Positions 1 through 8,981 of a stretch of DNA of 64,000 bases are shown piece by piece. The stretch's first letter is position 1; the number at the start of each line of letters is the position of its first letter. The DNA comes from Galeruca laticollis. Its lineage: Eukaryota > Arthropoda > Insecta > Coleoptera > Chrysomelidae. Location: the NCBI GenBank assembly GCA_963921935.1, contig OY998175.1, positions 229,112,122 to 229,176,121 on the forward strand, read 5' to 3'. Below the pieces are notes generated by a model. It had not been told where the DNA came from, searched no databases, and saw only the letters and a program-made list of their open reading frames with translations. The position numbers and the translations under genes are program-made.

Positions 1-661
1 AGATTTATCAGGAAGTTTGGAGATATTACCAAGCCTCTAACTCGACTTACAGAAGAAGCAAGACCTTTCCAATGGGACGAAGACTGTCAAACGGCTTTTG
101 AAACCTTGAAGAGGCATTTAACCACGGCGGCGATATTAGGATATCCATTACCAGAGAGAGACTTTATTCTTGACACTGACGCAAGCAGCGTAGGAATTGG
201 TGGAGTGCTCTCACAGATCCAAGGAGGGCAAGAAAGAGTGCTGGGATATTTCAGTAAAGTCCTCTCCAAACCAGAACGAAACTACTGCGTCACAAGACGA
301 GAACTTTTACCAGTGTCTCTATGGTAGGAAGTTTTTAATCCGGACTGATCATGCAGCACTCAAGTGGTTGATGCAGTTCAAGAATCCCGAGGGCCAGATC
401 GCTAGATGGATTGAACGACTACAAGAGTACGATTTCAGCATCGAACATCGAGCTGGTGTGAGTCACCGAAATGCCGACTCCCTGTCCAGACGGCCGTGCC
501 CAACAGACTGCTCCCACTGCAACAAGGCGGAATCTAGGGAAGCTGCAGTTTCAAGAACTACTGTAGTCAACGAGAAATGGTCACCCACCAGGATCAGGGA
601 AGATCAGGAGAATGATCCTCACCTGAAGATGATCCGGCAATGGAAGAAAGAAAATCGGTGA
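1..661 (+). pseudogene. gypsy A pol: RT connection and RNase H
   Basis: The frame opens at base 1 with the RT-RNase H connection, then the RNase H strand ILDTDASSVGIGGVLSQ and the block ending VLSKPERNYCVTRREL. A deletion of about 29 bases near 308, judged against copy D at 40000, moves the reading to another frame, which continues with LYGRKFLIRTDHAALKWL and ends with the SHRNADSLSRR block typical of gypsy RNase H tails. In life this domain would degrade RNA in RNA-DNA hybrids during reverse transcription. The frame break means no intact product. Confidence 0.85.
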
Positions 662-994
662 CCTACCTGGCAAGAAGTGTCAAAATTTTCACCGAAACTC
701 AAGGCGTATTGGGATCAGTGGGACTCCCTTGTCCTGGAATAAGGGCTGTTGAAAAGAGTCCTTGTAAACGATGATGGTCTGAGACAGCTAGTTATCTCGA
801 AAACAAAAGTAGCTGAGGTACTGAAGAAGTTACACGACAGTCCATCGGGAGGTCATCTGGGAGTGAAGAAAATCCTTTAGCGGGTCCGTGAAAGGTTTTA
901 TTGGATGAACAGCTCCGACGATGTGTAAGACTGGTGTAAAAAATGTACGACTTGTGCTACGAGTAATGGACCACATTGCAAGAGAAAGGCACCT
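662..994 (+). pseudogene. gypsy A pol: integrase zinc-binding N-terminus, with stops
   Basis: This stretch links RNase H to the integrase core. It reads in pieces as the linker and the HHCC zinc-binding part, including HDSPSGGHLGVKK, RERFYWMNSSDD and WCKKCTTCATSNGPH. At least four in-frame stops interrupt it (for instance at about 740, 880 and 927). Copies B and C show the same region with fewer stops, so the damage is specific to this copy. Confidence 0.75.
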
Positions 995-2389
995 ATGAAA
1001 CAATATAATGTTGGAAGCCCCTTCGAAAGGATTGCTTTAGATATCGCTGGACCATTTCCAAGAACAGAAAATGGTGGTAAATACATCCTGGTTATAATGG
1101 ATTATTTCACAATGTGGGTGGAAATTTACGCGATCCCAAACCAAGAGGCTACAACTGTCGCGGATGTATTGGTGAAAGAATTCATCAGCCGATACGGAGT
1201 TCCCTTGGAAGTCCAAAGTGACCAAGGAAGAAATTTTGAAAGCCATCTATACCAGGAGATTTGCGACAAGCTGGGAATGAAGAAGACCAGGACAACAGCA
1301 TTACATCCACAGTCAGATGGAATGGTCGAGAGAATGAACAGGACTATTGGAAAATACCTGTCCAAAGTAGTATCCAGCCATCAGAGAGATTGTGACCAGT
1401 ATATTTCCCTATTCGCATTAGCTAATCGATCTGCCGTCAATGAGTCCACGGGTGAAACACCGGCGAAAATCCTGTTTGGACGTGAAATGAGGCTTCCTTG
1501 TGACCTGGAATTTGACTGCTGGCCTGGAGAAGATCTAGCAGGTGAAGACTACGGGATCCAATTGAGAAGAAGGCTGGACGATATTCATAAATTAGTTCGA
1601 ACACATCTTCAAGTTGCCAGCGACAGAATGAAAAGTCGGTACGATACGCAGGCCACAGAAGGCGGTTTTAAAGGAGGGGACAAAGTATGGTTACACAACC
1701 CGACGAGGAGAAAAGGATTTTCTCCAAAATTACAAAAATCCTGGGAAGGTCCATACTTAATCAAGAAAAGGATCAATGATGTTATATATCGCATAAGCAA
1801 GATCCCCAACGGAAAACCAAAAGTAGTTCACCAAAACCGACTAGCGCCATTCGAAGGAGACCATGACCTGGAGGAAGGAGTAAACCTTATTCGAGATGTG
1901 TCTGACCCTACCTTCGAGGAATTTATGGGCACGTATGGAGGTACCGGGAAAGCTAGATATGGAATCACTTCGGAACAACAACAAGATTTGTTCACTCTCC
2001 CGGAAGATTATTCACTGGCATACAACATCCCCGCCCGTATCAAGAACGCACGAGGGTTGGCAACCGTCTTTCGAAAGAAGTTCGGGCAATTAGAAAAACT
2101 TGAAGACCAGATTCCAGCCCCTGGCAAGATTCTGAAACTGAAACATAATTCGCGACACGTCTTCTACGTGGTAACTAAAAATCAATTCCAAGATCGATCT
2201 ACCTACCGTGATGTGTGGGAAGCACTTCGAAACCTCCGAGACCATGTGTTGGAATCCAACGTGAAGAAACTGGCTATGCCTAAGATAGCGAGTAACCAGT
2301 TGGATTGGCGAATAATCAGGAACATGGTAGAGATTATCTTTCAAGATACCGGTGTCCAGATATTAATTTGCAGCTACAACCCCCGTTAA
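995..2389 (+). CDS. gypsy A pol: integrase core, GPY/F and C-terminal macro domain
   Basis: A 464-codon open frame inside pol; the ATG at 995 is internal to the polyprotein, not a true start. Integrase core: D16 in ALDIAGPF, D76 in SDQGRNF, E112 in GMVERMN, giving the DX35E spacing. A GPY/F motif (WEGPYLI) sits near residue 249. From about residue 330 to 464 the sequence no longer looks like integrase. It matches the macro-domain pattern of TARG1/OARD1-type ADP-ribosyl hydrolases: SLAYNIPARIKNARGLATVF, then YVVTKN (catalytic-type Lys) and NQLDW (catalytic-type Asp). In known family members these two residues act in removing ADP-ribose from proteins. The glycine-rich GCG turn is replaced by SNQ. 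Whether it is active is unknown. Copies B, C and D carry the same tail. Confidence 0.85.
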   Translation: MKQYNVGSPFERIALDIAGPFPRTENGGKYILVIMDYFTMWVEIYAIPNQEATTVADVLVKEFISRYGVPLEVQSDQGRNFESHLYQEICDKLGMKKTRTTALHPQSDGMVERMNRTIGKYLSKVVSSHQRDCDQYISLFALANRSAVNESTGETPAKILFGREMRLPCDLEFDCWPGEDLAGEDYGIQLRRRLDDIHKLVRTHLQVASDRMKSRYDTQATEGGFKGGDKVWLHNPTRRKGFSPKLQKSWEGPYLIKKRINDVIYRISKIPNGKPKVVHQNRLAPFEGDHDLEEGVNLIRDVSDPTFEEFMGTYGGTGKARYGITSEQQQDLFTLPEDYSLAYNIPARIKNARGLATVFRKKFGQLEKLEDQIPAPGKILKLKHNSRHVFYVVTKNQFQDRSTYRDVWEALRNLRDHVLESNVKKLAMPKIASNQLDWRIIRNMVEIIFQDTGVQILICSYNPR

Positions 2390-2525
2390 CAGTATCCGAT
2401 GAAGACGGTGCCCTGCTATTTCCATAAGATCGGAAAGTGTAGAAATGGGGCTAGTTGCCGATTCAAACATCCAGTCTCGGCTACACAAAAGTTCCAGGAG
2501 GAACTTCCATTTAAGGAGGGGGTAA
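2390..2525 (+). pseudogene. gypsy A pol: CCCH zinc finger after the macro domain
   Basis: Right after the TAA that ends the previous frame, the same frame encodes a CX7CX5CX3H finger: Cys in PCYFHK, then GKC, ASC and FKH (about 2413-2469). CCCH fingers commonly bind RNA or zinc-stabilised partners. In copies B and D the codons at the stop position are sense codons, and C has its stop one codon later, so the break here is probably a private mutation and the finger was once part of pol. The frame runs on to the purine-rich tract and LTR. Confidence 0.65.
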
Positions 2526-3116
2526 TGTTACGAAAGAGCACACTGGTATAGTCCCTCAATCCAACTCTGTCTAAGCCAGGTATAAAAGTTAAAATTATGG
2601 CGGATACGCACTTTTTTTTATAACTGTTTACGACTTTACGACTATCTCATCAAAACATTGTTTTTGTGAGCAGACTTATCTAGAAAAGGCCAGAACCAAT
2701 TGCTTTTGTGTGTGTAAACCGCAGTCCGGAATTTTCTAGTAAAAAAAGCATTAATATAAATAAAGGACCGATCAGCGGAGGAGTTAGTTGATAAAGTGAT
2801 CTTGTGAAATAAACAAAAATACACCGATCAGTAAAGTAAAAACAATTGTCAATTTTTTAGAATTTTCAATAACTTTTATTATATTGTGGAATTAACTAGA
2901 AACCGTGAGTTTCATTTAGAACACTGATCAGTAAAGTGTTTATATAAATTAATAATTAAGTTTGTGTGCATATAAATTAAATTTAAGCGATTAGTTGAGC
3001 ATATATAAATTAAGTGTTAGTGAGTTAGTGTTTAAATAAATTAGCAAGTAGCCATACCGTGTGTTTAAAATTTATCCCACCCGTTTACGTTTTAAATAAA
3101 TTAGAAAAACATTACA
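2526..3116 (+). repeat. 3' LTR of gypsy A
   Basis: Starts TGTTACGAAA after a purine tract (AAGGAGGGGG) and ends AAACATTACA. It matches the LTRs at 17719-18232, 42973-43453 and 47050-47500. It is longer than those because of the insertion and 12-bp duplication at 2826-2937. Confidence 0.85.
2838..2925 (+). mobile_element. 88-bp Penelope-terminus mini-insertion in the LTR
   Basis: The insert matches the Penelope ends at 23205-23290 and 47590-47650 (shared GTCAATTTTTTAGAATTTTC and ATTGTGGAATTA). It is flanked by a perfect 12-bp duplication, GATCAGTAAAGT, at 2826-2837 and 2926-2937. Other LTR copies of this family have one copy of that site and no insert. The left edge lies about ten bases before the predicted hammerhead cleavage site of the parent sequence, so only the 3' half of the ribozyme is present. 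Confidence 0.8.
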
Positions 3117-3173
3117 ATATGTAGCGGTAAATTGTTTGTAGTCAGTAAGTACGTGCTTAACGGTCAGTATAAT

Positions 3174-3203
3174 TATTTTATTTATTTATTTATTTATTTA
3201 TTA
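3174..3203 (-). repeat. (TAAA)n 3' tail of the Jockey-like element
   Basis: About seven TTTA units on the + strand. They follow the end of the Jockey ORF2 remnant when read on the minus strand, as a simple-repeat 3' tail left by target-primed reverse transcription. Confidence 0.7.
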
Positions 3204-3276
3204 ATACACTGTCCAAACAGGACGAACCCAACTACAGAACAGGAACTTAATTATATTGATACAAAGAATAATATCA

Positions 3277-3667
3277 TCAATCAAAGAAGAATGCTTCAAT
3301 CGCAGATATGCGGCAATGAAATATATCAAGCTGGTAACTTACACGATTACATATCGAACACATCCTGTGAAGTGGCGAAAATTTTAAAATATTTGTTCGA
3401 GGAGGAGTAAGGTAAAACGTATTAACAGCTCTTGAAGCTACTCTCGGAGTATTGAACTGGAGTTTAGGAAGAATATTGGGATCACTGATGTTGTTATTCA
3501 TGATTTTAAACAGAAATATCAATAAGTGACAGTCACGACAAGCACTTAAGTTATTCACACAATGCCTCGTTTGAAGTGTACCGGTACGAACTCCTACCGG
3601 TGGGTAAACGCCATCCATTTTAAAGCAAAGAAATTTCAAAAACCTCCGTTGAATTGATTCAAGTTTC
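3277..3667 (-). pseudogene. Jockey-like ORF2 C-terminal end
   Basis: The frame reads from the target-site duplication as HIQKLESIQRRFLKF-like sequence, then DGVYPPVGVRTG and RDCHLLIFLFKIMNNN, the conserved tail that follows the reverse transcriptase thumb in Jockey-clade proteins. A stop lies near 3277. It continues the protein interrupted at 6534 by the LOA-like insertion. Confidence 0.8.
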
Positions 3668-3677
3668 TGAATGTGTA

Positions 3678-3700
3678 GGTTAGGTTAGGTTAGGTTTATA
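3678..3700 (-). repeat. (CCTAA)n 3' tail, same unit as insect telomere repeat
   Basis: On the + strand GGTTAGGTTAGGTTAGGTTT. The repeat lies exactly between the LOA-like element's 3' end and its target-site duplication, so it is the element's own tail and not a chromosome end. Confidence 0.8.
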
Positions 3701-3762
3701 ATGAGTGGGTCAATGAGGCCCTCCACTGCGACTCGCGAGAATCTATTGTGGCTCATACCTAT

Positions 3763-5850
3763 TCAAATTTCACCAAACAAATTCAGCTTCTTGACGAAGC
3801 CGATTAATTTGTTCAGTGAATGATATTTCAGGTCCGAGGGCAAGAGAGTGGCCCTGCCAAACATCCGATACCTGATTTGCGCCGCGGCGGGGCAGGCACA
3901 AATTATATGCTCTGCTGTTTCATCATCTTCCAAACAAAGACGGCAAATCGGATCGTCCGACAGTCCAAGTTTCAGCATATGATGATTCAATCGACAGTGG
4001 CCTGTTAAGAGGCCTGTTAGGCACCGTAGATCGTGTCTTTTATAGCCTAACATTTGTTTGGATACATTATTCGAAAGATGTATGAAGGCCTTTGAATGAA
4101 CCAATCCTGGTATATTATGCCAGAAGTCTAAAACTCTTCTTGTAGTCCAAGTATTTAGTGTATGTTTGACAACACTTGTTGCGATGCCAATTGTAGGTTC
4201 TGGTCCGATAAAGTCATGAGCGGCACCCTCTCTTGCAAGAGAGTCAGCCTTCTCATTACCATCCATATCAGAGTGGCCAGGAATCCAAACCAGCGATACC
4301 CTGTTGCGTTCTCCTATTGAGGCGAGTCTTTTTTGGCAGTCTAAAACCAATTTCGACGTTACACGGTACGAGCTAAGTGCTTTCGAGGCCGCTTGGCTGT
4401 CCGTGAAAATTTTTATTGATCTGTGTGTCAGGTTGGATTGCCCCAAACTCTCCACACATGAAGCAATGGCATAAATTTCTGCCTGAAATACGGTTGCATA
4501 GGATCCCAGAGATGTTGAGATTTCTGTCCTAGGTCTTCGACCGTATACACCCGCACCAGAGCCTGAGGGTGTCTTTGATCCATCAGTGTACCAACAGATA
4601 TCTGCTCTTGAGAGTTCATCCTTGCGGAGGACCCATTCATCTCTATTTGGAAATAGGACGGTATAAGGCAGATTATGGTTTACTGTTGGGGGCATTATAT
4701 CAGAGGTCATTCCTAGAATACTATGACTTTCGGTAGCCGCTAGCATTCTACTTTGCTCTGTATAAGCCTGTTTCGTGCATTTAGAAATATGCACAATTCT
4801 ATATGTTGTCCATCTGGCCTCCTTTTCCAGAAGTATGTGGAGAGGAGGAAGGTCCAGGAAGACTTCCATGGCTGCTGACGGTGTGGTGCTGATAGCACCA
4901 GTTATAGCCAAACTAGCCTGTCTCTGTATGCCAGAGAGCTTTGCTTGGGCCGTTTTCTGTAAAGATTTTAACCAGCAAGCAATGGCTCCGTATGTGATCA
5001 TTGGTCTAACAATCATCACATATATCCAATGGATTTGTTTGGGACCCAAGCCCCAAGATTTTCCGCAGATCCTGCGACATGTCCACAAGGAAAGTCTGGC
5101 CTTATGGATGACTTTTTCCAAGTGAGCGTTCCAAGTAAGTTTTTTATCTAGGATGATCCCCAAATATTTTACTTCCGCTGCAAATGGAATAACCTCACCA
5201 TTATAGGAAAGTGGCGGAAGGTCCGCCAAATTCCTTCTCCTGGTGAAGGGAACTATTACAGTTTTGCCAGGGTTAACAGACATCTGTTCCCTCTGGCACC
5301 AACTGTAGACATCGTCCAAAGTCCTTTGGAGGGTATTATGTGCAACCCGTCCTGACTTGGTTCTTGCCAAAATGACAAGGTCGTCTGCATACGCTTGCAG
5401 TTCTACCCCTCTACCCACGAGAGTACCAAGCAGGTCATCCATCAGGAGTGACCACAAAAGGGGAGATAAAACTCCACCCTGCGGGCAGCCCCTGGAAACC
5501 TTAAAGCTGATGGCCTCGTCCTGAATAGATGTAGTGGCTGTTCTATTAGTGAGCATGGCATATATCCAGCCGGTAATCGTTGGTTTAATGCCCTTTTCAG
5601 TCAAAGCTGAACCAATGGAAGCTGGTAGTGCATTGTCGAATGCTCCTTCGATGTCGAGAAAAATGGCCACCGCAATCTCCTTATTGTTAAGGGATTGTGT
5701 GATTTTCTCAACAAGGTTATGTAATGCTAAATCTGTTGATTTGCCTGTTTGATAAGCGTACTGGTGGATGCTCAGGGGGGAGCTGTATAAAGCTACCTGC
5801 CTGATATGGCAGTCCAGTACTCTTTCAAGTCCTTTAAGCAGGAAAGATGG
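3763..5850 (-). pseudogene. LOA-like ORF2: reverse transcriptase palm, RNase H, zinc C-terminus
   Basis: An open frame of more than 635 codons. Motifs in order: FLDIEGAFDNAL, PQGGVLSPLLWSLLMDDLL, then the catalytic AYADDLVIL; then RNase H with WYTDGSKTPSGSGAGVYG, AEIYAIASCVES, FTDSQAASKAL and WIPGHSDMDGNEKAD (DEDD set); then a C-terminal CRLCLEDDETAEHIIC zinc motif. It would copy the element's RNA into DNA and remove the RNA. One frameshift near 5850 separates it from the upstream RT part (5851-6523). Confidence 0.85.
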
Positions 5851-6523
5851 CTGATTGGTCTGACAGATTTAGGGTGTGGGTCAGTGCGGCCCACTTTCGG
5901 TATATATACTACCCTAGCTGCCAACCAACTGGGTGGTATATAATTCCACGCCAGACTAGCTCTATACAATTTAATGAGGATGGGTATAAGTAATTCCAGT
6001 CCGTTTTGTAGCAGAGCTGGAAAGATGCCATCCTCACCGGGAGATTTGAAGGGCTGAAATGATTTTATTGCCCATTCAATTGCCGGTGCTGTGATAACGT
6101 TCTTGGCGACCTCCCAATCATTCTTTTTGGGCCGCCTTGCGCCCTCAAAGTGGGGAGGTCGGTTGTTATCCAGAGTCAAACTTCCAGGAAAGTGGTTTTT
6201 AATTAAAAGCTCTAACGTTTCTTTTCTAGAGGTCGTAAAAGTGCCATCTGGTCGTTTCATCGACCCTATCTCGGCAATCGGCTCTTTAGAGAGAATCTTG
6301 TGTATTCTAGTACTGCGAGGTATGTCGGATATACTCTCACAGAACTTCTTCCAAGACTCCCGTTTCGCCTTTCTAATTTCTTTGTTATAAGTTGTTAGAG
6401 CAGTTCTATAATGTTCCCAGTTGCCTGACTCTTTAGATCGATTGAATAGTCGTCGAACTTCTTTTCTTCGCTTGTCTAGGCTTTTGTTCCACCAAGTAGA
6501 GTTGCGATTGTCTCTTTTTGTCT
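5851..6523 (-). pseudogene. LOA-like ORF2: RT N-terminal part, 5' truncated
   Basis: Begins after the target-site duplication at a TWWNKSLDKRRKEVRR block, typical of the linker between endonuclease and RT. It includes PFKSPGEDGIFPALLQ and ARVVYIPKVGRTDPHP and the VRPIS block (fingers motifs 1-2a). A one-base change near 5850 throws it out of frame with the rest. No endonuclease is present, so this is a 5'-truncated copy. Confidence 0.8.
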
Positions 6524-6533
6524 TGAATGTGTA

Positions 6534-6819
6534 TGTCATAAAATGGACTCCAAATAACATCTGCGTATTCAATTTTAGACCTAACATAGGCATATTATAA
6601 AGCCTTTAAAGTGTCTTGTTCATTGAAGTCACGCGAGTTTCGAACTAAGAAGCCATACATTTTGTTAGCAGACGAGCATATAGCCTCAATATGAGGTATA
6701 AAAGAAAGTTTAGAATCAAAAGTGACACCCAAGTCAATAAATGTCGCCGGGCGTTCAAGAACAATATTGTTGATTTCATAAGCATATATAATTTTCTCGG
6801 GTTTTACATTTACAGGCAT
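6534..6819 (-). pseudogene. Jockey-like ORF2: RT thumb region
   Basis: Encodes IDLGVTFDSKLSF and HIEAICSSANKMYGF, then after a stop at about 6593 YVRSKIEYADVIWSPFYD, the conserved segment after the RT palm. It is in a different frame from the RT at 6845-7999. It stops at the LOA insertion point. Confidence 0.75.
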
Positions 6820-6844
6820 TCAACGACAATTTATTACTTATACA

Positions 6845-7999
6845 TCATCTCTCAATACGTCGAAGGTTAGTTGAAAGTGAGACACAATCGCTTCTATCAC
6901 CAATCCGGCAGTCATCAGCATATAGTAAGCAGTTGGCATCGAGATCGTCAACTATATCATTGATGAAAACATTGAATAATAAGGGGCCCAGGATACTTCC
7001 CTGTGGAACACCAGATGTTGCTAAGTATTCAACTGACTTATAACAATTAAACACGACATACTGGTGTCTTTTGTTTAGATAGGAGGTGAATAATTTGATT
7101 AGAGAGGGTGATAATCCATATCGAGATAATTTACTCACTAGAACTCCGTGGTCTAGTCTATCGAACGCTTTAGAAAAATCGGTGTACACAACGTCAGTCT
7201 GCGATCGCTCATCGATGTTTTCAGCAATAAATTGGGTTATATTTGCCAAATTGGTGACAGTTGAACGACCCTTTACAAAACCATGTTGCTTTATGGTTAT
7301 TATGTTGCATATATGGCTATACATTCTATTGTACAATAACATTTCGAATACCTTACAGAAATTGCAAATAATTGAGATTGGCTGATAGTTGCTAATATCA
7401 ACTCCATCACCATGTTTGTAGATAGGTCTAACCTTCGACGATTTCCACATATTCGGCACAGTGCAAGTCTTGACGCTCGTGTTGAGCAGTATTGTTAACG
7501 GCGGAGCAAGTACAGACGCACAATCCTTCAAAATGAAATCAGGGACAGAGTCTGATCCTGTTGTCATTTTATTTTTCACTTGTTTTAAAGCTATAAGTAC
7601 TTCATCCTCAGTGAAGGACATGATATTCAGGAACTGTGAGGTTACTGAATCACCATGGGTAACGCACATTGTACTAACTGAAAAATATTTTGCAAAATAT
7701 TCAGAAAAACCATTAAGTATATCGGTAGGCGTATCGAGCGTTTGACCATTAAACGTCATTCTATCAGAGATATTAGTTGACCCCTTTTTGCTGTTGACAA
7801 AAGCCCAGAATTTTTTTGGGTCTGCTTTCATACTCGACTCAGCTGAATCAGCGTAATCCCTGTACGACTTGTCTATGTCAGATTTCACCTTTGCTCGTAA
7901 ATATTTAAACTTGTTAAGAGTATTTACATCATTGTTGATTTTACATTCGTTATTTAATTTCGATTTCAGCTTAATGTCATTAATAATATCCCGGGTAAA
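6845..7999 (-). pseudogene. Jockey-like ORF2: reverse transcriptase
   Basis: Motifs: MTTGSDSVPDFILKDC, VRPIYKHGDGVDISNYQPIS, QHGFVKGRSTVTNL, YTDFSKAFDRLDH, SGVPQGSILGPLLFNVF and the catalytic CLLYADDCRI. It is in the same frame as the upstream endonuclease, from which it is parted by a single stop at 8000-8002 where relatives have Trp. The usual start codon is not expected because this is mid-polyprotein. Confidence 0.85.
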
Positions 8000-8935
8000 T
8001 CACGGTGGATATTTTCTTTTATATTGTTTTGTTTCTCTTGGCACACACTCATCAAATGCATTATACAACTTACCGTAAAAGTAGATGCAGGCGTCATCGG
8101 ATCTATCAAATGTTTGAAGGAAAGTCCTATCTATATTAGAGAGACTTTGATACAATAGTGAAAAATTTGCTTTTCGGAAGTTATATTCATTGCAAGATAT
8201 TGTTGGAAAGTTTCGCTTTAAGGTGTGGCAAAAATTTAGTTTACCGGAAATATTTAAAACAGGATGATACCGATCTTGAGCAACTAAATTTTGAATAGAT
8301 CTTTCAACAAAACAGTCATTATTATAGAGGACAAGATGGAGAATACGTTCCAAGTCGTTCGCAATAGTATTGTATTGAGTTAAATTAAAAATTGGGAGAA
8401 AATTGGTACGAGCAGAAACAATGTCATTACCTAAATTATTATGGAAATATGTAGCATAAGAAGACATATTAAAGTCGCCCACAATGAGTAAATTATTATT
8501 ATGCAAACTTTCAATATTACTAATTGATTCAAAAAGATTAAGGTATACTTCGCTACTAGCAGATGGAGGAACATAAACATTTAGTACATAAATTTGACCT
8601 GAGTCAGCTGTTATTTTAACCAAGACCATATCCACCGTAACTATCGTGGGAAGAATGAAAATATCTATATTCATGTCACACGACGGAAATTCATTGTTTA
8701 CAGCTATAAGAACCCCTCCGCCCCTCGAGCAATTACACGCCTCCAGATTTCTGTCAGCCCGGTACTGGAAACAGTTCACCATTAAAGACTGAATCGTTAA
8801 GCCATGTTTCGGTTAGTGCTATGACCTTGAAGTCTGTCATAGAGATTGCATTAAAAAAATCTACAGTTTTAGATCGCAAGCCTCTGGTATTCTGATAGTA
8901 TACATTTAAAGAATTTGTGATATTACTGTTAACCT
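8000..8935 (-). pseudogene. Jockey-like ORF2: AP-type endonuclease
   Basis: N-terminal YQNTRGLRSK and ALTETWLNDS (catalytic Glu), CSRGGGVLIAV, IYVLNVYVPPSA and LLIVGDFNMSSY are the exonuclease-endonuclease-phosphatase fold motifs. The last conserved block (normally SDH) reads as AQDRYHPVL. The enzyme nicks target DNA. A frameshift near 8780 splits the first 50 residues from the rest. Confidence 0.8.
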
Positions 8936-8981
8936 TTTTACCAGCAGTGCAAGTGGTAGATCCACTTGAAGCTATGGATTG

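Larger units (their letters stand above)
1..3116 (+). mobile_element. Ty3/gypsy element A, 3' part (cut by window edge)
   Basis: In order: end of reverse transcriptase with RNase H, integrase, a macro domain, a CCCH finger, a purine-rich tract and a 3' LTR. Gag, protease and the RT core lie outside the window to the left. It belongs to the same family as copies at 14528-18232, 24110-57832 and 42973-47500. A deletion and several stops make this copy defective. The LTR carries an 88-bp Penelope-derived insertion at 2838-2925. Seen directly: domain order and LTR similarity. The Ty3/gypsy assignment rests on domain order RT-RNase H-integrase and a GPY/F motif. Confidence 0.9.
3678..6523 (-). mobile_element. 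LOA/I-like non-LTR element, 5' truncated, inserted in the Jockey-like element
   Basis: A 2.85-kb insertion with reverse transcriptase, RNase H and a zinc-motif C-terminus on the minus strand. The 3' tail is a short run of CCTAA units (3678-3700). The 5' end is cut inside the region between endonuclease and RT. A 10-bp target-site duplication flanks it. The RNase H and the CRLCLEDDETAEHI-type ending are those of RNase H-bearing LOA/I-group elements. The exact clade would need a tree. Confidence 0.85.

Noticed and set aside
3675..3700. Insect telomere repeat tract
   Set aside because: It is only about four units and lies between a retrotransposon 3' end and its target-site duplication, so it is an element tail.
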